Assembly (NCBI RefSeq): GCF_000227135.1
Contig: NC_018234.1
Span: 1 to 64,000, forward strand
Direction: 5' to 3'
Origin: Leishmania donovani
Lineage: Eukaryota > Euglenozoa > Kinetoplastea > Trypanosomatida > Trypanosomatidae
DNA length: 64,000 nt
Part shown: positions 32,621 through 43,420 of the stretch, piece after piece
Numbering within the stretch: the first letter of the stretch is position 1
Layout: every line of letters begins with the position of its first letter
Notes under the pieces: generated by a model
Databases searched by the model: none
The model's input: the letters and a program-made list of their open reading frames with translations, nothing else
What the model was told of the DNA's origin: nothing
Translations under genes and position numbers: made by a program

Positions 32621-35600
32621 ATGTCGTCATCGCCATCGTCATCTCCGCCTCAGGAGCCGCCGCGCGTGCTCTTTCCACAGGAGTGCTCCCATGACACGCA
32701 CTGCATGAGCCACACGGGCAACCTCTACACCGCCCTCATCACGGGAGGAAGCAGACTGGTGCTGCTGAAGAACGGTGTGGTGCTAGCGCAAAGTTGCCCA
32801 CTGTTCGACGAAGCGCCGACGGTGGCAGCCGCAGAGACGGCGGTGAGTACCGCGCCCCCAACTACCGAAGCCGCTGCCACCACGACGTCGAGAGGAGCGA
32901 CAGCCTGCACAAGGGGCGAGTCTGCTCGGGCATTGCCGGCCTCGGCATCGCGGGTGTGCGCTGTGTCTGTGTACCATTTCACCGATGATGTCTTGCGCGT
33001 TGCCGTAGCCACGACAACGGACGTGGTTTTGTTTGAGTTCGATGATGCCGGGCAGCTGTGGCGCGACACCCGTGCATCTTCGTTTTGGCGAACAGCAGAG
33101 GGCGCGAACACTGTGCACGGCAGCGGGATACCACCGCCGTCCTCTGCCGCCGCGTCGCCGGGCAAGGATGGAAGTTCAACAAGTCGATGCACATCCATGC
33201 AAGGACGCAGCAACCTTTTCCAAACATCGAATGCATCTTCTTCGTCCGCCGCGGCGAAGGGCTCTGGGCCTATCACGAGCGGCGGGCAGCCAACTCAGAG
33301 GCAGTGCGGTTTCACAGGGCGGTTACGGTGGAGACACGTGACATTCCGCTTGGGCGCGACGTTGTTGGCCACTCGCCCTGGACTGACCGAGGACGGCAAC
33401 ACTTCCTCCTCTTCGACCGCCCCATACCCTGGCGCCGCGCCCACCGCTGCGGACGTGAGACTGAGAGGTGCGAGTGCCGCTGCTGCTGCCGTGCCGGTGC
33501 GGATATCTACGCCCGCACATCCCTCCGTCGTGCGAGCAGTGGACTTTGTGAGCGCGGACACATTGTGCATCGTGCTCGACACAGAGGCGGTTCTGATCGT
33601 GCTCGGTAATAGCCATGGCGCGCCGGCGCTCCCCTCTGTTGTGGGTAGCGCAGCTGCTGCCGTGCAGCTGCCGGATCGCGTAGTGTGGCGCTCCATGGGC
33701 GCCTACCGCAGCCTCGCCGTGTGTCGTGTGAATCACCACGTTGCCCTCGCATTGGGCCACGCCACGATGGTCGTCTTTCCCTCCTGCGTCTTTCCTGCGG
33801 ATGATCAGGTGCCCATGTCGTCCCCTGCGTCGCCGAGCGTGGTGGACGAGCGCTGCTTCAGCCGCGTCGCGTCCACAGCCGCCCCCTCCCTGTTTTCTAC
33901 AAACTCCGCATCAGGCGGCGCACACGTAACCGCGACGGTGGGGAGCCGTGACTTCGCTGTCGCACCAACGCCGGCCTTCTCGCCAACGTCGCGCCCGACC
34001 TTGGTCGGGGGCTTTGCTGAAACGCCTGGCCAACCTACAACGACGTCTGGAGCGTCCGCGTCGCCCGCGGCCGGGGCGTACACGACCCTGGCAGAGCGCG
34101 CTCTCACCACCTCGGTCGGCATCTACCACATCACTGACATGCAGTGGCACTGTGTCTCATCGCACACGCTGCTATGCGTCACGTGCACGCACCCGCAGGA
34201 GGAGACGGCATACATGATGTTGTACACAGTGCAGTCACTGTCGAGCGTGCGGCGGTACACAAATGTCATGAGAGAGCACGCCGATGGCGGATGGGGCCCG
34301 TGCCGAGGCGGGTACGAGGGCGAGGAGCTCGACATCGCCGACGCAAGCCTCCGCTTGTCTGGCAGGAGCGTCAAGAACATTGTGCAGCTGGTCCCCGCCG
34401 GTGTGATTGCGCTAGCCTACACCCCTTCTTTACGGATGGCCGGGCAGCACGCGTACCCGTGCACGAACGGCAACACCGCATTCCTTGTTGGGAACGCAAC
34501 ATCTCCGGCGTCCACAGCCGACACGCCGCTGCACCCTCCCTTGCTGCAACCCGAGACACCAGACGTTGCGGCGCTCTCTGTCAGTACGGTGGCCGGGACG
34601 ACGTGGGGAGGGGCGCCGCCGCCGCCCATTGCCGAGATGCATACGAGCCTTGTCCCAAACTTCTCGCATTCTGCTGAGGCCAACTCGATGAGCAGCCGCA
34701 TGGAGTTTGTGCACGTCGAGGGTGACGGCACTGTGCGGACGTCGAGTTACGCGTTTGGGCGACAGAAGCACGCAAGTTTTGCCAAGCAGCGCGCCGTTGG
34801 GCTGGCTTGTAGGGAGCTGCTGCAGCCTCTCCTGCGCCTTTACGGCTCCCTGGTGAAGGTCACGGTTCTGCCACCGTGGCGTACGCGACCCATCGAGCTC
34901 GGGCACGACACCAGCAAGCAACCGTGCGCGGTGGAGCTGATGCTCGGCGCGGCGCGGCGGTATCGAATGGTACTGCGCTTCACGAGTGGGGTGGTGCTAG
35001 CGGTGATGGTGGACCTCTCCGCCGCCGTGTATCGGGTGGAGTGCTTCCTGGCTTTGGGCTGCGCGCCGTTGTTGTCGCTGCGGACCGTGATGCCTCTGGC
35101 AGAGGCGGAAAAGGCGCAGGGGCAGCCGCCGCCATCTGTTTGGAACCCCGCGGGCTCGTCGACGATCCTCATCGCCGGCTTGCTCGGTTTCCCCACACCT
35201 GCGCTGCTGATTCCATCCGAGACGCCGCTGAGCTTGCCGAAGGCCCCTGCATCGTTTCTGGAAGGTGGAGAGGAGGGCGCTGAAGACTTGGGGGCCGTGC
35301 AGCGGGCTGGTGGCTCTATCTCGGCCGATTCGGCAGCCGTCACGCGCACCGCCTCCGCCACCTCATCACACAACGCTGCTCACGACGCTTCGAACTCCGT
35401 GGCGGCTGCGATGCCTCCTCGGACCGTGTGGGCTGTGGTGCTGCTGCAGGTAGAGCCCTCTGGTATGCAGGCGCGAGTGCTCACGGCGGCGCCGCTCACC
35501 GAGGTGCACATCCCTGGCGTCTCGTTGATGGCAGGTGCTCACGATGGGGGCGGCGGCGGTGGTGGCGCGCAGAGCGCACGCCCGCCGCCGAGTGCGCCGA

Positions 35601-38600
35601 CGACTGCGAGTGCGGGCTCCATGTCCGCGAGGGATGCACCGCCAATGCCACTGACAGCCGCCTCGACCGCTGCAGCAGCGGGCTGTGCGGCACAGGTGAC
35701 GGAGGACGACGTCGTCTCCTTCATGACTCTCAAGTGCCCGGAGAAACTTCGCTTCATGCCGGCACTGCTGAAGGCGGCTCAGCAGGACGCGGGGCGCTTG
35801 ATGGCACAACTCATTGCCAAGTACGGGACTGCGGAGGAGAGCGGTGAAGCCGTCGGCGTCGCCCAAGCGTCAGAGAAGGAGGCCAGGGCGGATGACGGGG
35901 AGGTTGAGGCGGTGCCGGTCATGTCTCGCTCCCACCCCGTTGTGCGTAGTCTTTCGGTGCTGACCAGTGGTTGCATTGGTGCCGGAGGTGAGGTGCTGCT
36001 GCTGGTTCGCGCGAACGCGCTCTGCGGCGGCAACAGTGAGGGAGGCGAGGGCGGTGGTGCTGCGGCGCTAATTCGACTCCGTCCACCATGCCTCGAGGCA
36101 CTTGCCCCGGTGCACCACCTCGTGGCTGCCGGCGGCTGTTACATCCCTTTCGAGCCCATTGTGGCCGAGTATGTGCCGGTGCTTGCAGAGGTGCAGCAGC
36201 GGTGGTGGTCAGAGCCGCTACGGCCAGCCCAACTGTCTTCGACGTGCGGAGCTACATCACCAAGACACTTGGAGGGCTCGGTGCAGGATGTTCGAGAGGC
36301 TCTGCGCGCCTGCCAGCGTGTCTCCGCCGCGGCGGAGGGGGCGGCGGTGGTGCAGTGCCAGGTTGTACCGAGATCGCCCGGGATAGCGTACGTTCGCGTA
36401 CGCACTCCCCTGTCGCCGGACACCGGCGAGGCGGATGCGCCGACGGCCCTGCAGTGCCTTTCGCTGCCCTCGACGATCGACCCGAAGAGCATCACACGCG
36501 TGATCGGCGCCCTGCTAGTGAACAACGATGTTGTGATCGGTGTGCTCTGCCGCACCGCAGGGGACAGCAATGCCGCTTCCTCCGTCTTGTATCTCTACGG
36601 TTGCCCAGCTGTTCAGTCGCTCGCGGCGCCTGGGGCAGCTGCCGCTGCTGCTACGGCGAAGCCGAGCGACAACGCTGGCATGGCGGCGACTTGTCTCGCT
36701 TCAGGCTCTTCCGCGTTTACGCTTGAGGCAACGCTGCCCGGAGTGGACGCCTTCGACCTCAGCGCAAGTGGCGAAGCCGTGCTGCTGCGACGGTGGCCGG
36801 CCCAGGTGGGTATGCCACCACCGTCGGCAGAGAGCGCCGCCGTGCAGGGGTCGCGGTTCGAGCGCTGGCTGCGCTGCTTTCCCAAAGAGAGCGACAGCGG
36901 CTATTCCTACGTCCAGGACTGCACGTGGTGTCCGCCGTGCGGCACCACCGGCGGGCTGCTCGGAATCGGTGGCCGTGGCTCGGCAGTCGCACCGGAAACG
37001 GTGACGGCTCTTATGACTCTGGACGTGGCGGGGGCGTGGGAGGCAAGCACCGTGGGCCTCTCGGTAGCAGAAGCGGCAAGGCTGGGCAGAAGCCGCACGT
37101 CCACCTGCCACGTACTCTACGCGACTACCAGCAACTCCTTCATTCATGTCCGCCAACTCCCGTTGCGCAGCAGCGGCGCCACAGCGAGCGCGTCTGGCAG
37201 CTCATCAGCTTCCGTCGTCGGAGAGGCAGCACTGCCGCAGTATCATCCCGATGCTGTTATGCAGCTGATCGGCATGGCGCGATGGAACGCGCTGGCGAAG
37301 GTGTTGACGTGCGTCGCAGACGCGGTGAGGGCGGTGGTGGCGCCGGTGGGGGCTGACGGAGCAGCCTCGACTGTGGATGAGTCATCGAGTGTGATGCTGT
37401 TCGATCAGCCCCCGGAGGAGCTGGCGCGGCGCTTGTGCACCTCGGCCGTGGCGCGCGACTTTCATGGCCGTCCGCAGGTGGCGCAGGAAGAGGAGGTGCT
37501 GCGTCGGGTAACTCCGCCGCAGCTGTCTGTGGCGGCGTTACGCGACGAAGAGATGCAGGCCAACGCGATGGCACCGGCGCCGTCTTCCTCGGCGCCTTGC
37601 ACGACGGCAGCCGTCCGCCTTTATGACTTCAGCGCCATCTGCGGCGCGCTCGTCAGCGAGCTTACCCAACTGCTTCCCCAGGTCACCCTGAGCGGACTGG
37701 ATAGCCAAGAGCACCTGAAGTTGCTGTGCATCTTGCAGGCCTTACGTGACACGTTGCCGCTGAGCCGCAGCGTCGACGAGGCAGCGGCGCGGCATCTCTT
37801 CTACAGTCGCTACATGGGCCTTGGAAGACGCCTGCGACTGACGAACGTAGACGCACCAGCTGCTGCCGCCACGGACTCGTGCGCCCCCATCAACTCCGTG
37901 TTGCACTTCGAAGTTGACCGCACCGCCACGAGCACCGTCACAACGGCATCGTATTTGTGGGCGGCCATGTCTGACTCGCAGTCGACTCTCCTATCGCTCT
38001 TGTTCGACAAGGCAAGCACGGTGTACGTGGACGGCAGCGCTGGTGGTGCCCTCGGTGCCAGCGGTGGCGGTGGCGGGGGCACGGGGGCGGCATTGGCGCC
38101 GATCACAGGCGGCGCGTCGGCACAGGACCTGACCTGGGAGCAGGTGAAGCAGTCGGGGGTGGCGTTTTGGCTGCGCTCTGCGGCGGACTTGCGCGCCATG
38201 GCGGACCGCGTCGCTCGCCATCAGTATCAGTCGACGAAGGAGCTGACCGACTGTGCGCTCATGTACTGCACGGCTCGCAAGGCGGGCACGCTGGCGGCGC
38301 TGGCCAAGGCGCAGAACAACCAGAGGCTGCACGCCTTCTTTAGCCGCGACTTTGCAAACAACGAGCACAATCGTGCGGCTGCCGCCGCCAACGCGTACGC
38401 CGCCATCAGCAAGAACATGCCGCAGTACGGTGCGGCTTTTTTCCTGCTGGCTGGTGACGTTCGGAGTGCGGTGCAGGTGCTGCTGCAGCGGTGTCGCAAC
38501 CCGTCCTTGGCCTTGTTCGTGCTGCGAGCAGCGGGCGACGGTCTGGAAGAGCAGCCATCGGCAGCGGAGACGACTCTGGAGTGGTACATCGCGCAGCGCA

Positions 38601-41600
38601 CGGCGGAGGCGGAGGTGTGTGGTGCGCTGGACATGTGGGAGCTGACCTGCCTGAGCTGGCTCGACGTCAGCCCACCGCGGGTGTCGCCTGAAGTGGCGGT
38701 GCAGCGACGCGTCCGGGCGCTGCAGCGCATCGCGGCCCACCCCACCGCGCACCCCGAGGCCCTCTGTGCGCTGCGCTACGCCAGAGACTGCGTGGCCGCC
38801 CTCGCCTATCGCGGTGACCAATTTCTCTCACCAGCTCGTGAGGTGGTGCTTCTGCTGCGGCTCGGTCGCTACTGCTTGGCGCATCGACTAAGCCTGAATG
38901 GCTACCTGCACTACCACGACGCGGAGGCGCTGCTGAGGGGGCTGCGGGCAGAGGCAGCAGCGGCGGCGTGCTCTGGTACGCTGCAACGCACAAGTAATGG
39001 TGGGGGTAAGTCTCGCAGAGCACCGCCGCAGACGCCGAAAATGGCGGCCGACTTCAACACCGGAACGCTTCTCTTTCGTGGGTTTGATGGCAGCGACGAC
39101 GACGACGAGGGCGGCAGCGACGACGGTGGAGCTTTCGCGCATGCACGACAGGGCAGTTCCTCCTCCGCTGTGGGCGTCAGCAGCGCTGACGCCTCTTCGC
39201 CATTATTCACGCTGTCCGATGGGGCGGCCGCTGCGGTGGAGGCGGAGGTGCAGTACGTGTACGCCCGCACCGGCGCTATAGTGCGGCCAGGCAGTGACGC
39301 TGCAAGTAGCGCGGGTGCTACTGCGCACGCTGGCGAGTGCGAGGACATTTTGCGCCGCATGCTGCTGAGCTTTACCACTGCTTCGCCCTTCATGATGACG
39401 TCGAACGTGGCGGCTGCCGATGGTGGCAGCAGGGCAGCGGAAACCGTGCTGATGCCGTCGCTTGCCATGTTGCCCTTGTCCTCAGAGCCGTCCTCGGTCC
39501 GGGCCAACCCGCACGCGCCATTCCAGCAGCTGCTGACATCGCTGCTACATCGTTTATCGGCCGTGGAGGTCAATGCGCAGCAGGAACGTCGTGCGACGGC
39601 GGGCAAGCCAAGCGTCAGTAACGGCGCCGCAAGCGGAATCGCGAACGTTGCCCAGGGTTGTTCACCAGTAGCGGTACTGCCACAAATGCAGCCAGCAGGG
39701 ACTTCGCTTTCTTCGGCAGTGGCGGCTGCTGTGCCGTCTTTGAGTATCGCCACCCCTACAGCCGCAGACGGGGGCTGGCACGCCCTGTGCGTGCCCCTGC
39801 TTCACTTCCTCCTGAGCAGTGTGGCGTTGCATTGCGCTAACTATATCGTGCTGCTCGCCCTCCAGCGTGTCCCCGTCTCCACGGAAGGGGTGCTGAAGGC
39901 CGCGGTGCAGGCGAAGCTTCTGTCGGACGACGGTGACGCGCTGCAAGGAGCCGGCGACACCCCTCCCCCCGCTGCTGATGCTGCTACGGCGGCACCGCCG
40001 CTCGCTGCGCCACTATCCCCGTTGCACCGTCCTCTGATTGCCTTTTTCCATCTTCTTCTGCACCATATGAGACGGCACTACCGTGACGCATGGGCGGCTG
40101 ACGGCGGTCGCCTCGGTGGTGGGCAGGCATCCACGTCACCGGGCCACCATCTGGAGGCATGCGGCGGCAAGGGTTGTGTGTGGGGAGTGACCAACGACGA
40201 TGACACGGAAGTGATGGCGGAGGAGGATGGCGCAATGAGCGGCGGCAGCGAGGACGGCGGTCAGGTCTATCGGAGCATGTTCGACGCGCTTCTTGCTGCT
40301 GCGACCGCAGCGGAGGAGTCCGATAATTGTGCGACGCGGGTGGTTAGGACGTCCTGCAGTGCAGGGACAAACTGGAGCAGCTTTCGCGCACGGGCCGACG
40401 CGGATGGCGCCACCATCGATGCCGACGCACCTGGCGACTCGATGCCGCTGCACCTTGCAGACTCGGCTCAGGTGTCGCTGCTGCTTTCGTGTTGCCAGGC
40501 CCAGCTACACTTGCGGCTTATGGAGCACCTCAAGCAGCTGACACGGGCGGAGCTGGACTCGGAGGTGATTACGCCAACCGCGCAGCGCGCCATGGACGCC
40601 GGGATCCTCTATGCCGATGCGCTCTCCGCGGAGGCGAAGGCGGCGCTGGTGCAGCGTCGCATACTGCACTGCACACTGCTGCTAGACGTGACGTCCCGTT
40701 GGAGCACGCTCTCGGAGGAGTGCATGATGCGCATCTACGCAGCGCAGCCGCAGTACGCGCCCGGTCCTTTGACGGACCCCAATGGCGTTTTCCTAGAAGT
40801 GCAGCAGACGGTGAGGCTGATGCATGCGGTGTTGGTGGCGGTGCTGGACGCTCCGCCGAGATATATGCAGGCAAGCACTTCTCCGGCGACAGCGGAGGCC
40901 TCAGCGGCAGCCGAATGTGGTGGTGCAAAAATGGCTGCACACCGTGCGCCGTTCGATCCTGTGACGCCGCCGCCGCTGCCCAAGTCGTCGACCTCGTGGT
41001 TAGAGGACAACACACTCACGATGCTAGAGCTGTGTGCGACACAGCTGGAGCTGTTCTGGACGCTGCCGGCGCCGACACTGGCACAGTGCTGTCAGCTAGC
41101 AGCACCGACCCGCGCGGCGCTGGAACTGCTGCAGGAGTCTACTGCGTCACACACGTCGGCGCGAGCGCTGCTGGAGTGCATGCTGCGCCCAGTGAAGTTA
41201 GCAGCAGATCCCCTGGCGGAGCACAATCGTCTCGGCAACGCAGGCACGCCTTTCAACGACGCCGCCTCCGCCTCCCAGGGCCTCTTCGCCTTTTCAGCTG
41301 CAGCGACACCGGTCTCCTCGTCGCACATGACACGGACGGCGTCTCCCTGGGCACCTGACTTTACACCGTCGCCGGATGAACCGCAGCAGCGTAACGGCCA
41401 CACCGAGGTGTACTGCCCCGCACTCTCTTACATGCAACTGGCGTGGATGCGGCGGCACCACACGCACGCACTGCTTCGGGGGCTGCTGCTCATGGTGACG
41501 CTGAATTGCGGTCAGGGACAGGGCCAACGTCCTGTCAGCACCGACCGCCTTATCCTTGCTCAACACAACCACAGTGTCACCGGGGTCCACTTCGACGCCT

Positions 41601-43420
41601 CCAGCTGCGACAGCGTGGTGTGGACGACTGAATCCGGCACCTCGGTTGGTCACGGCTTCCGAGAACTCCTCGCCGGGGACAACGAGGAGGCGCTGTGGAA
41701 GCAGGCAACGGAGCGAAACTTGGCGACGGCCGCCTTTACTCTTGGGCTGACCGCACAGCACGAGCGGCTGCGCTTGGCGGCGGAGCACGCGGAGCAGCAG
41801 TACACACCCGCTGTCATCGCAGCGGTGGCAGCCAAGTCAGCGCTCGAGAGCCGACCGCGGCTTGGCGAGGCGGCCAACGCGATGCCGTCCAGCCACCCGC
41901 ACCTGCCGTTCTTTGTCTCTCGGCACCTCGACGGACACCTCGACCTCTACCCCTTCGCGTCTCAGGAGTGCGTGGCGAGCTTCCGCTGTGCGGCGCGTCA
42001 CGGCCAAAGCGCGATGGGGCGTAGCGGCGGCGTTGGCACCAGCCACAGCAGCGCATGCGTATGGCGAGCGTGGGGAGTAGCGGCGGGGCCCACCGCGGCC
42101 GTACCGGCACACAGCGCGCGGCTGGCTTGCTCTGCAGTTGGTGCAGCTGTGTCCTCGTCGCTCGACCGCGACGACGGCTACGCCGTCACCCCCGTTGCCT
42201 TCTCCCCCAACGGCTACATCGTTGCCGCGGGCCTCTCGGACGGCTCCGTGGCGGGCTGGCGCTTTGCCGCGGCGGCCGTGGAGAGCCCGCCGGCGTTCTC
42301 CTTTCCGCCGCTGTTCACCCCCTCCGGCATACGCAGCTGCACGTTCTGTGGTGATCGGAGCTCGCTGATGGTGGTGGTCGGGGTGGCCAAGGAGCCGCAC
42401 CAGTATCGGCACGGCTACGCGACCGCTGACTCGACGTCTTCTCTTGGCAGCAGTGCAGCCACACCACTCTCTGCACTCGCTCCTCCCTTGGTGCCCTCGT
42501 CTGTCGCAGCGGCCCCCGCCTCCGCATCCACCACGTGGCCCAGCACAGCTGCGAGTTTCGATGCTGGAGAGATGGTGGGCGAGATGCTGATCCTTGATAC
42601 CATGCTGGGCGCCGGTGCCATCACGGCTCGGTGCGCGCTGCCCTTCATACCCTCCTACGCTGTCTACATCGCGTCTCTGCGAGCGGTGCTGATGGTGTCC
42701 TTGGAAGGCATGCTGGCCACGTACGCGGTGGCAACGGGCAGGTTAGCCGTACTGGGCACGGTGCCCGTTACGACGGTGCTGCGGTCTGCGCTGGGGCCGT
42801 CGCTCGGCGCCGACTGCGGTGATGCCGGCGCGGGTGCCGCGTCGTCTAGGAGCGGCGCATCGGACAGTGATACGGTGTACATCACATGTGTGGCGCGCAG
42901 CAGCTACGACCCACTCGTTGCACTCGGCGTATCCAACGGCCTGGTACTGCTGCTGCACTTCCGCAGCATCAGTGCGGCGATGGCACGGACGGAGCGGCGC
43001 ATCCGAGACGAGGGCGAGGACACGTTTGTGTATTACCCACCACGCGCGTTTTCCGCCGGCTCCGACACAACCGAGAGCCGCCGCAGCAAGCGCAAAGTTG
43101 CTCAGCAAACGAAGAGTGGCGCGGTTGCATCGGCCAGCGCGACGGCGCGGGTGACGAGCGAGGTGGCGGCGCCGGCGATGGGCAAGGAGTTTCTCGCACG
43201 GCTTCCAGAAAAAACGGTGTTGAGTGAGGCAACGTACATGCAGGTGGCGCCGCACATCAACACCCGCAGCGCCATCGTAGATCTCGTGTTTAGTCCGTCG
43301 ATGCTGCTGGCCGGGTTGCAAGATGGGAAGGTGATGGCGGCCTCGCTCATCGCGCACGCGACTCGAGCGCGTCTCACGGCCGGCTGTACGATCCCGAGCG
43401 ATCTGCTAGAGTGTCCGTGA
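32621..43420 (+). CDS. RAV1: Rabconnectin-3/DMXL/RAV1-like giant WD-repeat protein
   Basis: 3599 aa from the ATG at 32621 (MSSSPSSSPP), the first ATG after the UTR-like part of the open frame. Rav1 in yeast and DMXL1/2 in animals form the core of the RAVE complex that reassembles V1 on V0 of the proton-pumping V-ATPase. The decisive stretch is about residues 1830-1980. LTWEQVKQSGVAFWLRSAAD, DRVARHQYQSTKELTDCALM, then RLHAFFSRDFANN, RAAAAANAYAAISKNMPQYG and AAFFLLAGDVRSAVQVLLQR lie in the order of the Rav1 C domain ('AFWL.....L...E.IAR.Q......DCALYY', 'FL..DF....WR.AA..NA..LL.K..Y..AAAFFLLAG.L.DAV.VC'). N-terminal parts show worn WD repeats. C-terminal repeats include YAVTPVAFSPNGYIVAAGLSDGSV (residues about 3186-3209). 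Long Ala/Ser/Gly-rich inserts make it larger than human DMXL2 (about 3030 aa). Confidence 0.8.
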   Translation: MSSSPSSSPPQEPPRVLFPQECSHDTHCMSHTGNLYTALITGGSRLVLLKNGVVLAQSCPLFDEAPTVAAAETAVSTAPPTTEAAATTTSRGATACTRGESARALPASASRVCAVSVYHFTDDVLRVAVATTTDVVLFEFDDAGQLWRDTRASSFWRTAEGANTVHGSGIPPPSSAAASPGKDGSSTSRCTSMQGRSNLFQTSNASSSSAAAKGSGPITSGGQPTQRQCGFTGRLRWRHVTFRLGATLLATRPGLTEDGNTSSSSTAPYPGAAPTAADVRLRGASAAAAAVPVRISTPAHPSVVRAVDFVSADTLCIVLDTEAVLIVLGNSHGAPALPSVVGSAAAAVQLPDRVVWRSMGAYRSLAVCRVNHHVALALGHATMVVFPSCVFPADDQVPMSSPASPSVVDERCFSRVASTAAPSLFSTNSASGGAHVTATVGSRDFAVAPTPAFSPTSRPTLVGGFAETPGQPTTTSGASASPAAGAYTTLAERALTTSVGIYHITDMQWHCVSSHTLLCVTCTHPQEETAYMMLYTVQSLSSVRRYTNVMREHADGGWGPCRGGYEGEELDIADASLRLSGRSVKNIVQLVPAGVIALAYTPSLRMAGQHAYPCTNGNTAFLVGNATSPASTADTPLHPPLLQPETPDVAALSVSTVAGTTWGGAPPPPIAEMHTSLVPNFSHSAEANSMSSRMEFVHVEGDGTVRTSSYAFGRQKHASFAKQRAVGLACRELLQPLLRLYGSLVKVTVLPPWRTRPIELGHDTSKQPCAVELMLGAARRYRMVLRFTSGVVLAVMVDLSAAVYRVECFLALGCAPLLSLRTVMPLAEAEKAQGQPPPSVWNPAGSSTILIAGLLGFPTPALLIPSETPLSLPKAPASFLEGGEEGAEDLGAVQRAGGSISADSAAVTRTASATSSHNAAHDASNSVAAAMPPRTVWAVVLLQVEPSGMQARVLTAAPLTEVHIPGVSLMAGAHDGGGGGGGAQSARPPPSAPTTASAGSMSARDAPPMPLTAASTAAAAGCAAQVTEDDVVSFMTLKCPEKLRFMPALLKAAQQDAGRLMAQLIAKYGTAEESGEAVGVAQASEKEARADDGEVEAVPVMSRSHPVVRSLSVLTSGCIGAGGEVLLLVRANALCGGNSEGGEGGGAAALIRLRPPCLEALAPVHHLVAAGGCYIPFEPIVAEYVPVLAEVQQRWWSEPLRPAQLSSTCGATSPRHLEGSVQDVREALRACQRVSAAAEGAAVVQCQVVPRSPGIAYVRVRTPLSPDTGEADAPTALQCLSLPSTIDPKSITRVIGALLVNNDVVIGVLCRTAGDSNAASSVLYLYGCPAVQSLAAPGAAAAAATAKPSDNAGMAATCLASGSSAFTLEATLPGVDAFDLSASGEAVLLRRWPAQVGMPPPSAESAAVQGSRFERWLRCFPKESDSGYSYVQDCTWCPPCGTTGGLLGIGGRGSAVAPETVTALMTLDVAGAWEASTVGLSVAEAARLGRSRTSTCHVLYATTSNSFIHVRQLPLRSSGATASASGSSSASVVGEAALPQYHPDAVMQLIGMARWNALAKVLTCVADAVRAVVAPVGADGAASTVDESSSVMLFDQPPEELARRLCTSAVARDFHGRPQVAQEEEVLRRVTPPQLSVAALRDEEMQANAMAPAPSSSAPCTTAAVRLYDFSAICGALVSELTQLLPQVTLSGLDSQEHLKLLCILQALRDTLPLSRSVDEAAARHLFYSRYMGLGRRLRLTNVDAPAAAATDSCAPINSVLHFEVDRTATSTVTTASYLWAAMSDSQSTLLSLLFDKASTVYVDGSAGGALGASGGGGGGTGAALAPITGGASAQDLTWEQVKQSGVAFWLRSAADLRAMADRVARHQYQSTKELTDCALMYCTARKAGTLAALAKAQNNQRLHAFFSRDFANNEHNRAAAAANAYAAISKNMPQYGAAFFLLAGDVRSAVQVLLQRCRNPSLALFVLRAAGDGLEEQPSAAETTLEWYIAQRTAEAEVCGALDMWELTCLSWLDVSPPRVSPEVAVQRRVRALQRIAAHPTAHPEALCALRYARDCVAALAYRGDQFLSPAREVVLLLRLGRYCLAHRLSLNGYLHYHDAEALLRGLRAEAAAAACSGTLQRTSNGGGKSRRAPPQTPKMAADFNTGTLLFRGFDGSDDDDEGGSDDGGAFAHARQGSSSSAVGVSSADASSPLFTLSDGAAAAVEAEVQYVYARTGAIVRPGSDAASSAGATAHAGECEDILRRMLLSFTTASPFMMTSNVAAADGGSRAAETVLMPSLAMLPLSSEPSSVRANPHAPFQQLLTSLLHRLSAVEVNAQQERRATAGKPSVSNGAASGIANVAQGCSPVAVLPQMQPAGTSLSSAVAAAVPSLSIATPTAADGGWHALCVPLLHFLLSSVALHCANYIVLLALQRVPVSTEGVLKAAVQAKLLSDDGDALQGAGDTPPPAADAATAAPPLAAPLSPLHRPLIAFFHLLLHHMRRHYRDAWAADGGRLGGGQASTSPGHHLEACGGKGCVWGVTNDDDTEVMAEEDGAMSGGSEDGGQVYRSMFDALLAAATAAEESDNCATRVVRTSCSAGTNWSSFRARADADGATIDADAPGDSMPLHLADSAQVSLLLSCCQAQLHLRLMEHLKQLTRAELDSEVITPTAQRAMDAGILYADALSAEAKAALVQRRILHCTLLLDVTSRWSTLSEECMMRIYAAQPQYAPGPLTDPNGVFLEVQQTVRLMHAVLVAVLDAPPRYMQASTSPATAEASAAAECGGAKMAAHRAPFDPVTPPPLPKSSTSWLEDNTLTMLELCATQLELFWTLPAPTLAQCCQLAAPTRAALELLQESTASHTSARALLECMLRPVKLAADPLAEHNRLGNAGTPFNDAASASQGLFAFSAAATPVSSSHMTRTASPWAPDFTPSPDEPQQRNGHTEVYCPALSYMQLAWMRRHHTHALLRGLLLMVTLNCGQGQGQRPVSTDRLILAQHNHSVTGVHFDASSCDSVVWTTESGTSVGHGFRELLAGDNEEALWKQATERNLATAAFTLGLTAQHERLRLAAEHAEQQYTPAVIAAVAAKSALESRPRLGEAANAMPSSHPHLPFFVSRHLDGHLDLYPFASQECVASFRCAARHGQSAMGRSGGVGTSHSSACVWRAWGVAAGPTAAVPAHSARLACSAVGAAVSSSLDRDDGYAVTPVAFSPNGYIVAAGLSDGSVAGWRFAAAAVESPPAFSFPPLFTPSGIRSCTFCGDRSSLMVVVGVAKEPHQYRHGYATADSTSSLGSSAATPLSALAPPLVPSSVAAAPASASTTWPSTAASFDAGEMVGEMLILDTMLGAGAITARCALPFIPSYAVYIASLRAVLMVSLEGMLATYAVATGRLAVLGTVPVTTVLRSALGPSLGADCGDAGAGAASSRSGASDSDTVYITCVARSSYDPLVALGVSNGLVLLLHFRSISAAMARTERRIRDEGEDTFVYYPPRAFSAGSDTTESRRSKRKVAQQTKSGAVASASATARVTSEVAAPAMGKEFLARLPEKTVLSEATYMQVAPHINTRSAIVDLVFSPSMLLAGLQDGKVMAASLIAHATRARLTAGCTIPSDLLECP

